The translations under genes were made by a program, and so were the position numbers. The notes beneath the pieces were generated by a model. That model was not told where the DNA came from. It saw only the letters and a program-made list of their open reading frames with translations, and did not search any database. This document shows, piece by piece, positions 25,374 through 33,669 of a stretch of 34,900 bases of DNA; position 1 is the stretch's first letter; every line of letters starts with the position of its first letter. The DNA comes from Sulfurospirillum sp. (lineage in GTDB: Bacteria > Campylobacterota > Campylobacteria > Campylobacterales > Sulfurospirillaceae): NCBI GenBank assembly GCA_016744795.1, contig JADGDR010000018.1, forward strand, positions 1 through 34,900, given 5' to 3'.

Positions 25374-25963
25374 ATACAATTTTTTGCGATGATAACTTCG
25401 CAGAAGATTATGAGAATTTAGATTTAAATAATAAAGAATTTGTAAATCTGGAATTTGAAGAGTGTAGTTTTAAAAAGTGTAACTTTTCTAATAGTAAATT
25501 CAAAAATTCAATTTTTTTGGGTTGTAGTTTTTATAATTGTGATTTAACTCTTTTGGGCGTAATAAACAGTAAGTTTTCAGAAATTACATTCATTGATTGT
25601 AAAATAATAGGAGTAGATTGGACAAAAGCCTGTTGGGATAGTCTTACTACAAAACCCATGAAATTTCAAACTTCAGTTTTAAATAGTTCATCTTTTTATG
25701 GATTAAACTTAGAAAGATTAATCATCAAAGGGTGTGAAGCAAAAGATGTAGATTTTAGAGAAGCTGACTTAAAAGAATCAGATTTTACTTTTACAGACTT
25801 TACTGATGCAACTTTTTTTAATACTAATCTTACAAATACAAATTTTGGATATGCCAAAGAGTTTAATATTAATATAAATCACAATATTTTAGATGGAGCA
25901 AAATTTAGTCGTTATGAAGCGATAAGATTGTTAAGTTGTCTGGGAATAGAATTGGTAGATTAG
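25370..25963 (+). CDS. Pentapeptide-repeat protein, Qnr/McbG-like
   Basis: The 197-residue protein has two blocks of pentapeptide repeats with F or L at the central position (about 25-85 and 100-165, for example DVDFREADLKESDFTFTDF), predicted to fold as a right-handed beta-helix. The two blocks are split by a WTKACW segment, and the C-terminus GAKFSRYEAIRLLSCLGIEL resembles the dimerising tail of Qnr proteins. Qnr proteins mimic DNA and protect gyrase from quinolones; most chromosomal homologues have no known phenotype. Last gene of the alaS-led run, closed by the terminator at 25966-25985. Confidence 0.88.
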   Translation: MNTIFCDDNFAEDYENLDLNNKEFVNLEFEECSFKKCNFSNSKFKNSIFLGCSFYNCDLTLLGVINSKFSEITFIDCKIIGVDWTKACWDSLTTKPMKFQTSVLNSSSFYGLNLERLIIKGCEAKDVDFREADLKESDFTFTDFTDATFFNTNLTNTNFGYAKEFNININHNILDGAKFSRYEAIRLLSCLGIELVD

Positions 25964-25965
25964 AA

Positions 25966-25985
25966 GAGGGCGTTATTACGCCCTC
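25966..25985. terminator. Bidirectional terminator between the pentapeptide gene and glnA
   Basis: GAGGGCGT (25966-25973), loop TATT, ACGCCCTC (25978-25985): a perfect GC-rich 8-bp stem in an AT-rich setting, followed by ATTTTATT on the plus strand. It starts 3 bases after the plus-strand stop and 6 bases beyond the glnA stop, so it serves convergent genes. Confidence 0.85.
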
Positions 25986-25991
25986 ATTTTA

Positions 25992-27422
25992 TTAACAAGA
26001 GTAAGTTGATTTAAATTCAAATGCAGTTGGACGAGCTTCATCTGGCCAAACTTGAGTTTCGAACTTGTAGTGTTGGTAAACATTGATAAAATCATCAGTC
26101 ATAACAGGCTTTAAGAACTCATTGTGTCTTATAAGTGCTTCTAGAGAACCTCTAAGAGTATGAGGCATTTGCTCTATTCCTCTTTTTCTAATTTGGGCAA
26201 GAGGCATTTCAAATAGATCTTCATCCATTGGACCAACTGGCTCAGTTTTTTTAGTTATTCCATCAATTCCTGCTAAAAGAAGAGCAGCAAAGGCAAGGTA
26301 AGGACAAGCAGTAGAGTCTGGAAATCTCATCTCAGCTCTTACTGATTTTTCGCCAGCTCCATAAGGAATACGACAACTTGCACTTCTGTTTTGAGAAGAG
26401 TAAGTTAAGATTGAAGGTGCTTCAAATCCAGGTATTAGTCTTTTATAAGAGTTAGTTGATGGGTTTGTAAATGCCGCAACTGTTCTAGCATTTGCTAAAA
26501 CTCCACCAATATAGTGTCTAGCCATATCACTTAGATTTGCGTATTGTCCTTCTTTGTAGAACATGTTTTTTCCATCTTTCCAGATTGACATGTGAACGTG
26601 CATACCACTTCCATTGTCACCATAAAGTGGTTTTGGCATAAATGTAGCAGTTTTTCCATTTAGGTGTGCTACCATTTTAACTACATATTTATATTTTTGT
26701 ACATTATCAGCGGCTTCTACTAATGTTCCAAATTTAACACCGATTTCGCCTTGAGCTTGTGCAACCTCGTGATGAACAACAAATGTATCAAGTCCAATTT
26801 GTTCCATAACTTGAACCATTTCAGCTCTAAGATCAACCATGCTATCAGTAGGTTGACAAGGGAAATATCCGCCTTTTGTTCTTGGTCTATGTCCTGTATT
26901 AAAACCATCTGGATAAGAGGCATCGTCACTCCATTCTCCCTCTTCAGACTCTACTTTATAGAATGAACAGTTTACATCATCTCTTATTTTTACATCATCA
27001 AATACAAAAAACTCATTTTCAGGTCCAAAATATGCAACATCACCAAGACCAGTTTCACTTAAGTGTTCTAGTGCTTTTTTAGCGATACTTCTTGGGCATT
27101 TTTCATACATTTGACCTTTGTAAATATCATAAACATCACAAATAACAATAATAGTAGAATCAGCAGTAAATGGATCCAAAAATGCAGTTCCAGCTTCAGG
27201 CATAAGAATCATATCTGATTTGTTAATAGGTTGCCATGCATCTACACTTGAGCCATCAAAAGGAATACCAATTTTAAAACTTTCAGCTCCAATTGCATGC
27301 ATAGTGTATGTAAGATGGTGCCACATACCTTTCACATCAGTAAAACGAAAATCTACAAACTCAACTTCATTCTCTTTACAATACTCGAAAAACTCTTTTA
27401 CACTATTGACAAATTTGCCCAT
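25992..27422 (-). CDS. glnA: Glutamine synthetase, type I
   Basis: Makes glutamine from glutamate, ammonia and ATP; a cytosolic dodecamer. The 476-residue protein has FDGSSVDAW near 55, [10 protein letters not shown] near 133, [17 protein letters not shown] near 216, [12 protein letters not shown] near 268 and [11 protein letters not shown] near 345. At the position where GlnE adenylylates a Tyr (usual motif NLYDLP) this protein has DLFEMP, with Phe404, so classical adenylylation should be absent. GAGGAGT precedes the ATG. Single-gene unit with the shared terminator at its 3' end. Confidence 0.97.
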   Translation of the reverse strand: MGKFVNSVKEFFEYCKENEVEFVDFRFTDVKGMWHHLTYTMHAIGAESFKIGIPFDGSSVDAWQPINKSDMILMPEAGTAFLDPFTADSTIIVICDVYDIYKGQMYEKCPRSIAKKALEHLSETGLGDVAYFGPENEFFVFDDVKIRDDVNCSFYKVESEEGEWSDDASYPDGFNTGHRPRTKGGYFPCQPTDSMVDLRAEMVQVMEQIGLDTFVVHHEVAQAQGEIGVKFGTLVEAADNVQKYKYVVKMVAHLNGKTATFMPKPLYGDNGSGMHVHMSIWKDGKNMFYKEGQYANLSDMARHYIGGVLANARTVAAFTNPSTNSYKRLIPGFEAPSILTYSSQNRSASCRIPYGAGEKSVRAEMRFPDSTACPYLAFAALLLAGIDGITKKTEPVGPMDEDLFEMPLAQIRKRGIEQMPHTLRGSLEALIRHNEFLKPVMTDDFINVYQHYKFETQVWPDEARPTAFEFKSTYSC

Positions 27423-27490
27423 AAGTACTCCTCATTAATTTATTGCCATCATTTTACCCAATAAAAGTAAATAACATCTTTTTTTTGTGA

Positions 27491-28270
27491 TTAAAATTTA
27501 ACCATTAGACGCTCTTTTTTTATAAAAGTAGCACATTTAGTATATCCGCATGCTTTTGCAAGAGAGTAAATTTCAGCTTGTTTGAATCCAACTTGTTCTG
27601 GTGCATGTGCATCTGAACCAAAGGTGATTGGTATTTCATATTCACTTAGAAGTTCCATAATACTTAAACTAGGATATGCCTCTTTTACAGGTTTTCTAAA
27701 CCCTGCGGCATTTATTTCTACTACCATATTTGCTTTTTTTATTGCTTTTATTGCTTTTATTGCTATTAGTTTTATATCTTTTTTAGGAAGAAAATTAAAA
27801 ATTTTTATAAGGTCAATATGTCCAACAATATGAAAAAGATTACTCTTTGCAAGAGCCTCAATAGCTTCAAAATACTCTTCCCAAATTTTGTCTATATTTT
27901 TGTGTTTATAGAGACCTATAAATTCAGGATTATCAAATCCCCATTTATCTATAAAGTGAATAGAACCTATTAAATAATCTACCTTAGATTTTAAAACTCT
28001 TTCATCTATATAGCCCTTTAAAAAATCAACTTCATAAGCTAAAAGTATATGAATATCATTTTTATATTTCTCTTTTAAATTCAAAATTGACTTTTCATAT
28101 TCATCCATTTGTTCAAATTTCATACGAAATTTTTGGTCAAAATTCATAGGGGCATGGTCACTAAAGCCAAAATATTTTATATTTTCTTTTATTGCTCTTT
28201 CTACATATTCTTGCGACGTACCAGTGGCATGTTTGCATAAAGTAGTGTGGTTATGTAAATCTACACTCAT
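27491..28270 (-). CDS. hisK: PHP-domain phosphatase, probable histidinol-phosphatase
   Basis: Probably removes phosphate from histidinol phosphate in histidine synthesis. The 259-residue protein has the PHP metal motifs: DLHNHTTLCKHATG (4-17), FSDHAPM near 36, SIHFID near 103, HIVGHIDL near 147 and a final GSDAHAPEQVG near 219. Between them lies a repeated IKAIKAIKKAN stretch encoded by three perfect 9-base repeats. The length fits HisJ/HisK enzymes. Other PHP phosphoesterases are possible, and no other his gene is in the window. Confidence 0.8.
   Translation of the reverse strand: MSVDLHNHTTLCKHATGTSQEYVERAIKENIKYFGFSDHAPMNFDQKFRMKFEQMDEYEKSILNLKEKYKNDIHILLAYEVDFLKGYIDERVLKSKVDYLIGSIHFIDKWGFDNPEFIGLYKHKNIDKIWEEYFEAIEALAKSNLFHIVGHIDLIKIFNFLPKKDIKLIAIKAIKAIKKANMVVEINAAGFRKPVKEAYPSLSIMELLSEYEIPITFGSDAHAPEQVGFKQAEIYSLAKACGYTKCATFIKKERLMVKF
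27737..27763. repeat. Three perfect tandem copies of a 9-base unit
   Basis: TTTTATTGC is repeated three times without change, inside the PHP phosphatase gene, adding AIK tripeptides in frame. Copy-number change would alter the protein length by three residues without a frameshift. Confidence 0.85.
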
Positions 28271-28309
28271 TATTTATCCTTTTAAAGTTAGATTATATAA
28301 AAACTTCTA

Positions 28310-28315
28310 TATAAT
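28310..28315 (+). promoter_or_regulatory. -10 box for cheZ
   Basis: TATAAT lies 30 bases before the cheZ ATG, followed by the RBS TAGGAG. No clear -35 is visible. The region is shared with the divergent phosphatase gene. Confidence 0.5.
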
Positions 28316-28344
28316 GTACATAAATATATTTCTAGGAGACACTA

Positions 28345-29094
28345 ATGACACAAGAAGAACTTGACGCATTGATGGCGGGCGGACTAGATGAGGAAGATAC
28401 AACATCTGAAGAAGCAGTAGAAGAGCCACTTGAAATAGATGATATTGAAGACAAAGATATTATAGAAGAGACAGCAGAAGCTGGCGAGATAACTGATGAT
28501 AAAGTAAAAGAACAAAAAGAGACACATGAGCATAGAACAGCAGCTAATATGGCTTGGCCACCACCACCACCAACAGATGATCATAAAATGGTTTATCAGC
28601 TTGATGATGTTACAAAAGATTCTGAAGTAAAAGCTGGTGAAGTTTTTGATAAACTTGAAGCAATTAACGAGTTTATGATGAGTGCGGAAGAGAGTGCTAG
28701 TGAAGTTATTACTCTTATAGACTCTAATATAGCCCTTTTTGGAACTTTGTGTGAAAAATTTCCAAATGTTAAAGATTTTTGTAAAGCTTTAGAAGACAAC
28801 AAAAATATGAAAATTAAAGTAGAGGGACTCATTCAAGGGGCCCAAGATACACAAGATGAAGTTATGATGACTATGGATATTATGCAATACCAAGATATAC
28901 ATCGCCAAAAGATAGAGCGTGTTATAAATGTTATGAGAGCATTGTCTAGTTATATGAGTAGCCTTTTTGAAGGTAAGATAGACGATTCTAAACGTGTTGG
29001 TTCTGCGGTTCATATTGAAGGTGATGCTGACACTGATGATGTTGTTAGCAATGATGATATTGAAGCATTGATAGCAAATTTAGGAAAGAATTAA
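28345..29094 (+). CDS. cheZ: CheZ-type CheY-P phosphatase (epsilonproteobacterial form)
   Basis: Accelerates dephosphorylation of CheY-P, ending chemotaxis signals. The 249-residue protein has an acidic, low-complexity N-terminal third with a PPPPP stretch, then a long helical hairpin (about 95-210) with the active-site pattern D...Q in QYQDIHRQKIERVINVMR (Asp184, Gln188). A C-terminal peptide, SNDDIEALIANLG, matches the CheY-binding tail of CheZ. The N-terminus, TQEELDALMAGGL, looks like the same kind of helix and like FliM/FliN N-termini. H. pylori HP0170 and C. jejuni Cj0700 are the likely orthologues, the latter by synteny. Confidence 0.88.
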   Translation: MTQEELDALMAGGLDEEDTTSEEAVEEPLEIDDIEDKDIIEETAEAGEITDDKVKEQKETHEHRTAANMAWPPPPPTDDHKMVYQLDDVTKDSEVKAGEVFDKLEAINEFMMSAEESASEVITLIDSNIALFGTLCEKFPNVKDFCKALEDNKNMKIKVEGLIQGAQDTQDEVMMTMDIMQYQDIHRQKIERVINVMRALSSYMSSLFEGKIDDSKRVGSAVHIEGDADTDDVVSNDDIEALIANLGKN

Positions 29095-29095
29095 T

Positions 29096-30355
29096 TTGTT
29101 AAAAACTGAGTTATTATCTCCTGCAGGAAATTTTGAAAAATTAAAAATCGCATTGGCTTATGGTGCTGATGCTGTTTATGGTGGAGTTAGTCATTTCTCT
29201 TTGCGAATCCGTTCAGGAAAAGAGTTTACCTATGAGAGTTTTGAAGAAGCAATAAAATATACACACTCAAAAGGCAAAAAACTTTATGTTACTATAAATG
29301 GATTTCCTTTTAACTCACAGATAGAACTTTTAAAAAAGCATATAAAACGTGTTGCTGATATGAATCCTGATGCATTTATTGTTGCTGCTCCTGGTGTTAT
29401 AAAACTAGCACGTCAGATTGCTCCTCATATACCAATTCATCTTTCTACTCAGGCAAATGTATTGAATTATCTTGATGCAGAAGTTTTTTATGAGATGGGT
29501 GTTAAACGAATAGTAGCTGCTCGTGAAGTAAGTTTGAAGGATTTGATAGAAATTAAAAAAAGATTGCCAGATTTAGAAATAGAAGCTTTTATACATGGTT
29601 CTATGTGTTTTGCATATAGTGGACGCTGTCTTATTAGCTCAGTCCAAAGCGGACGTGTGTCAAATCGTGGAAGTTGTGCTAATGATTGCCGTTTCCCATA
29701 TACTTTATATGCTAAGAATGAAGATAGCGGAACACTTTTTAAGATAGAAGAAGATGATGCTGGAACGCATATTATGAATGCAAAAGATTTAAATCTTTCA
29801 GCCCATGTTGAAGAGATACTTCAAAGCGGAGTTATAAGTGCTCTTAAAATAGAAGGTCGTACTAAAAGCAGTTATTATGTAGGGATTACATCAAAAACCT
29901 ATAGAAGTGCAATAGATGATTTTTATGCAGAAAAATTCGAAAAACAAAAATATGTAGATGAGCTTAACACAACAAAAAATCGTGGATTTAGTGACGGTTA
30001 TTTGGTAAGTCGACCTTATGAAAAAAATGATACGCAAAACCTAGAACACTCAATAAGTGAGGGTACTCACCAAGTTGTTGCAGAAGTAACAAAAGATGGA
30101 AAAGGTGTTTTATCTAAAGATAAACTTGAGCCTACTGTGGTATATGAATTAATTTTACCAGATGAAGGAATAGTTGAAGTAGATAATGAGATAGGAACTG
30201 TCAAAAGTGAAAATGGGAAGTGGAGTTTAGAGTTCAAAGAGTTAAAAACACAAAAAGGAAAAGTGTATGAGTCTATTCATAGTGGAAATACAAATGTTAT
30301 TGTAATACCATGTGAATTACCACCATATACTTTTTTAAGATTAAAAATAAATTAA
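29096..30355 (+). CDS. trhP: U32-family tRNA 5-hydroxyuridine synthesis protein (TrhP/YegQ-like)
   Basis: Annotated in many genomes as peptidase U32; the E. coli member is needed for 5-hydroxylation of U34 in some tRNAs using prephenate-dependent chemistry. The 419-residue protein has LLSPAGNFEKLKIALAYGAD (5-24), HLSTQANVLN near 116, a cysteine cluster from the signature IHGSMCFAYSGRCLISS through GSCANDCRFPY near 163-200 that could hold an Fe-S cluster, and NAKDLNLSAH near 226. The start is TTG one base after the cheZ stop, with AGGAAAG upstream. Confidence 0.9.
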   Translation: MLKTELLSPAGNFEKLKIALAYGADAVYGGVSHFSLRIRSGKEFTYESFEEAIKYTHSKGKKLYVTINGFPFNSQIELLKKHIKRVADMNPDAFIVAAPGVIKLARQIAPHIPIHLSTQANVLNYLDAEVFYEMGVKRIVAAREVSLKDLIEIKKRLPDLEIEAFIHGSMCFAYSGRCLISSVQSGRVSNRGSCANDCRFPYTLYAKNEDSGTLFKIEEDDAGTHIMNAKDLNLSAHVEEILQSGVISALKIEGRTKSSYYVGITSKTYRSAIDDFYAEKFEKQKYVDELNTTKNRGFSDGYLVSRPYEKNDTQNLEHSISEGTHQVVAEVTKDGKGVLSKDKLEPTVVYELILPDEGIVEVDNEIGTVKSENGKWSLEFKELKTQKGKVYESIHSGNTNVIVIPCELPPYTFLRLKIN

Positions 30356-30369
30356 AACAAGGTAAATAG

Positions 30370-30864
30370 ATGAAATTTGTATCAATATTAATGGGAAGTA
30401 AGAGTGATTATCCAATAGTATCAGAGGCAGCAAAAATACTAGAAAAATTTGGTGTTGCACATGAAGTAGTTATAGCTTCTGCTCATCGTAGTCCTGAACG
30501 AACTCATAAATACGTAAAAGAAGCTGAAACAAAGGGTGCTAAAGTATTTATTGCAGCAGCTGGTATGGCAGCACATCTTGCCGGAGTTGTTGCATCTTTG
30601 ACAACTAAGCCTGTTATTGGTGTTCCTATGAAAGGTGGAGCAATGGATGGGTTAGATGCTATGCTTAGTACCGTTCAAATGCCTTCAGGTATGCCAGTTG
30701 CAACAGTTGCTTTGGGTAAAGCTGGGGCAATGAATAGTGCTTATTTAGCAATGCAAATTTTAGCTATAGAAGATGAAGAATTACGTGCAAAACTTTTAGA
30801 AGATAGAATCCTTAAAGCAAAAAAAGTCGAATCTGATTCAAACGAGGTAGAAGTAAGAATATAG
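30370..30864 (+). CDS. purE: N5-carboxyaminoimidazole ribonucleotide mutase
   Basis: Interconverts N5-CAIR and CAIR in purine synthesis. The 164-residue protein is class I PurE: MGSKSDYPI (8-16), SAHRSPERT (37-45) with the catalytic His, AAAGMAAHLAGVVAS near 59-73, and MPSGMPVATVALGKAGAMN near 102-120. No purK is visible in the window. It lies in the conserved cheZ-trhP-purE-DUF3972-glyQ order known from C. jejuni. Confidence 0.97.
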   Translation: MKFVSILMGSKSDYPIVSEAAKILEKFGVAHEVVIASAHRSPERTHKYVKEAETKGAKVFIAAAGMAAHLAGVVASLTTKPVIGVPMKGGAMDGLDAMLSTVQMPSGMPVATVALGKAGAMNSAYLAMQILAIEDEELRAKLLEDRILKAKKVESDSNEVEVRI

Positions 30865-30876
30865 GGGAACTCAATT

Positions 30877-31356
30877 ATGCAAACTTGGTTAGAAATAGAA
30901 GAGTTTAGTAAACTTATACACTTAGATATACCGACTATTGAAGATATGATAGAAAGAGGAAAACTAAGTGCAAAAGAGGAAGATGGTAAGCGGTTTATAG
31001 AAGCTTCAAAAGCTACGAGTGAGCTTATGCCTTTGTCTAAAAGACCTGAGTCAGTTGATGCAGATGTCATAACTCTTGAAGGTGCTAATTTTGTTGAAAA
31101 GACTATAGGTACTATCTTAGGTCTGCATGAAAAAGTGATGGATGCTAAGGATGAAACTCTTGATGCTTTAAAAAGTGAAAATCGTTTTTTAAAAGAGGCA
31201 CTTTTTTCTATGCAAGAGTTGTATGATGAAGATAGAAAGATTGTAGAAACTTTAACAAAACAACTTGAACATACTCAAAATGAGTTAGAGTTTACAAAAA
31301 GAAAATATAAACTTATGTGGAATAAAGTAGTAGAAAATTATAAGAAGGAAGATTAG
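30877..31356 (+). CDS. Coiled-coil protein with MerR-like N-terminus (DUF3972-like)
   Basis: The 159-residue protein begins with a helix-turn-helix-like segment (WLEIEEFSKLIHLDIPTIED, 4-23) followed by a short basic wing (KRFIEA), as in MerR or excisionase-type DNA-binding domains, then a linker and a long coiled coil (about 75-155) rich in E, K and L. I match it tentatively to DUF3972, which seems restricted to Campylobacterota and keeps this place between purE and glyQ. The function is unknown; DNA binding is an inference. Confidence 0.7.
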   Translation: MQTWLEIEEFSKLIHLDIPTIEDMIERGKLSAKEEDGKRFIEASKATSELMPLSKRPESVDADVITLEGANFVEKTIGTILGLHEKVMDAKDETLDALKSENRFLKEALFSMQELYDEDRKIVETLTKQLEHTQNELEFTKRKYKLMWNKVVENYKKED

Positions 31357-32232
31357 TTGTTGACATTTAGTGAAATGCTTTTAAAGTTACAAACATTTTG
31401 GCAAGATGAGGGTTGTACTATAGTTCAGCCATATGATATGCCTGCTGGTGCTGGTACCTTTCATAACGCAACGTTTTTAAGAAGTTTAGGAAGTAAACCT
31501 TGGGCAACAGCTTATGTAGCCCCTAGCCGTCGTCCAACAGATGGTAGATATGGAGAAAATCCGAATCGTTTGGGAGCTTATTATCAATTTCAGGTTTTGA
31601 TTAAGCCTAGTCCTGATAATATTCAAGAGTTATATCTAAAAAGTCTCGAAGCCCTTGGTTTAGATTTGAAAAAACATGACGTAAGATTTGTAGAAGATAA
31701 CTGGGAATCTCCAACACTTGGTGCTTGGGGTCTTGGTTGGGAAGTATGGCTTGATGGTATGGAAGTGACTCAATTTACTTACTTTCAGCAAGTTGGAGGT
31801 ATTCCTTGTAATCCTATTTCTGTTGAGATTACATATGGAGTAGAGAGACTTGCTATGTATCTTCAAGAAAAAGATTCTATTTTAGATTTAGTTTGGAATG
31901 AAAATAAGCATGGTATTACTACCTATGGTGATGTTCATAAACAAAGTGAATATGAGTTTAGCAAGTATAACTTTGAAATTGCAGATGTAAAAATGCTTTT
32001 AAGTCAGTTTGAGCAGAGTCGTGAGGAGTGTAAAAGAGCACTTGAAGCGGATCTTCCTCTTCCTGCTTATGATTATTGTTTGATGGCTTCGCATACATTT
32101 AACGTTTTGGATGCTAGAAAAGCAATCTCTGTTACACAAAGACAGAATTATATACTAAAGATTCGTGAGCTTGCAAAAGGCTGTGCTGTTAAGTATAAAG
32201 AAGTAGTGGATGCAACTGAAAAAAATCTATAA
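31357..32232 (+). CDS. glyQ: Glycine-tRNA ligase alpha subunit
   Basis: The catalytic subunit of the heterotetrameric bacterial GlyRS; the beta subunit gene glyS is not in the window. The 291-residue protein has [20 protein letters not shown] near 15-34, the class II motif region [19 protein letters not shown] near 53-71, [20 protein letters not shown] near 115-134, and motif 3 around [13 protein letters not shown] near 158-170. The start is one of two adjacent TTG codons after the RBS AAGGAAG. Its end overlaps the next gene by 23 bases. Confidence 0.97.
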   Translation: MLTFSEMLLKLQTFWQDEGCTIVQPYDMPAGAGTFHNATFLRSLGSKPWATAYVAPSRRPTDGRYGENPNRLGAYYQFQVLIKPSPDNIQELYLKSLEALGLDLKKHDVRFVEDNWESPTLGAWGLGWEVWLDGMEVTQFTYFQQVGGIPCNPISVEITYGVERLAMYLQEKDSILDLVWNENKHGITTYGDVHKQSEYEFSKYNFEIADVKMLLSQFEQSREECKRALEADLPLPAYDYCLMASHTFNVLDARKAISVTQRQNYILKIRELAKGCAVKYKEVVDATEKNL

Positions 32233-32932
32233 GATTTTAGATGAACTAAGTCCATTTGAGCTTCAAGCTTCATGGGACAATAGTGGACTTCAAGTTGGTG
32301 AGATGGATGATAAGATAAAACAAATTTATCTTAGTCTTGATGTGGATAGTTCTCTTCTTGAGGAGGTAAAAGAGAATTCTCTTATTATAACTCATCACCC
32401 TTTGATTTTTAAGGGAATAAAGAGACTAGACTCATCAGTTTATCCAGCAAAATTGATAAAAAAGATGATAAAAAAAGATATATCTTTGATAGCAATGCAT
32501 ACTAATTTTGATATTACACATTTAAATAAGTATGTAGCGAAAGAGATTTTAGGATATGAAGATATAACTTGTGATGGGCATATTTGTTACTTTGATGTTG
32601 ATTGTAGTTTTGATGATTTGGCTTTACATGTAAAGAAATCATTGGGTTTAAAAATATTAAGAAGTGTAGGTGATAAAAAGTATATAAAGAGATGTGCCTT
32701 AACAACAGGAAGTGGTGCTGATTTGATAGGTGAAGTTGATGCTGATTGTTTCCTTAGTGGCGACTTCAAATACCATCAAGCACTTGAAGCAAAAGAGAAT
32801 GATTTGGCTTTATTGGACATAGGACACTTTGAGAGCGAGTCCCATTTCCCAGCATGTTTAAGTAAAAATTTGATTAAATTTCCATTAAAAGCTATAATGA
32901 CAAATTCAAAAAACCCATTCGAGTACAAATAA
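32210..32932 (+). CDS. Nif3-like dinuclear metal-binding protein (DUF34)
   Basis: A 240-residue member of the NIF3/YbgI family, proposed as GTP cyclohydrolase I type 2 or a metal-handling protein; its role is unsettled. It has WDNSGLQVG (22-30), [14 protein letters not shown] with the metal His pair near 63, MHTNFD near 95, and a C-terminal DIGHFESE with the last His and Glu ligands near 203-210. A perfect CTTTACATGTAAAG at 32622-32635 encodes LHVK. It sits between glyQ and flgZ, as in H. pylori. Confidence 0.9.
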   Translation: MQLKKIYKILDELSPFELQASWDNSGLQVGEMDDKIKQIYLSLDVDSSLLEEVKENSLIITHHPLIFKGIKRLDSSVYPAKLIKKMIKKDISLIAMHTNFDITHLNKYVAKEILGYEDITCDGHICYFDVDCSFDDLALHVKKSLGLKILRSVGDKKYIKRCALTTGSGADLIGEVDADCFLSGDFKYHQALEAKENDLALLDIGHFESESHFPACLSKNLIKFPLKAIMTNSKNPFEYK

Positions 32933-32948
32933 CGAGGAAAAAGAACTT

Positions 32949-33668
32949 ATGAATAAACATTTAGAGCAGTTAGTAAAGCTAGCAAAAACTGATAAAGAGA
33001 TTGATGATTTTGGCCCAAAAGTTGAAGTAATTGAGTCAAAATTAAGAGCATCGGCAGTGAAAGAGAAAGATATATTAGATAGTATTGCAATTCTTGAAGA
33101 AGATATTAAAGATTGTAAAGTAAAAAAATCAAAAAATGAACTTCATTTAGCAGAATTAGCAGATAAACTTACAGAACTTTCTAAAAAAGGTGCTATAGTA
33201 AAAACTGATAAAGAGATAAAAGCACTTCAACTTGAAGAAGAAATTTCAAAAGAGCAGTGTGAATTTGCAAATGAAGAGATAGCTAGACTTGAGAGTATTA
33301 TTGATGCAAAGCAGATTGATAAAGAAGAGATAAAAGAGGCCCTTGAAGAGATTCAAAAAGAGAGCCTAGAAATTAGAAAGTCAATAGAATCTGAAATGGC
33401 TGAGATTGAAAAACAAAGATCTGAAGTATATGGTACAAAACAAAAATTAATATCTCAAATGAGTCAAAAAATCTTAACTTTTTATGAGAAAATTAGAAAA
33501 TGGGCAGCTAATACAACAGTAGTGCCTGTTAGAAAACAAGCATGTTATGGTTGTTTTATGAGAATCAATGATAAAACGTATGCTGAAGTAATCAAACAAG
33601 ATGATATTGTGACTTGTCCTCATTGTGGAAGAATTCTTTATAAAGAGACAGAGGAAGAGCAGGCTTAA
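32949..33668 (+). CDS. flgZ: Coiled-coil zinc-ribbon protein, FlgZ (HP0958) orthologue
   Basis: H. pylori HP0958 protects RpoN (sigma54) from degradation and affects flagellin mRNA; by sequence type and gene order (glyQ, nif3-like, this gene, waaA) this is its orthologue. Residues 1-175 form a long coiled coil rich in E, K and I; the C-terminus is a four-cysteine zinc ribbon with CYGC (199-202) and CPHC (223-226). Its presence fits the sigma54 promoter seen before flgB. The 239-residue length is close to that of HP0958. Confidence 0.9.
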   Translation: MNKHLEQLVKLAKTDKEIDDFGPKVEVIESKLRASAVKEKDILDSIAILEEDIKDCKVKKSKNELHLAELADKLTELSKKGAIVKTDKEIKALQLEEEISKEQCEFANEEIARLESIIDAKQIDKEEIKEALEEIQKESLEIRKSIESEMAEIEKQRSEVYGTKQKLISQMSQKILTFYEKIRKWAANTTVVPVRKQACYGCFMRINDKTYAEVIKQDDIVTCPHCGRILYKETEEEQA

Positions 33669-33669
33669 A

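Noticed and set aside
33625-33669. GTG start for waaA giving 392 residues
   Set aside because: It would overlap the flgZ zinc-ribbon codons by 44 bases and add a basic stretch; the TTG at 33670 has a better-placed RBS and starts at the anchor helix. It cannot be fully excluded.
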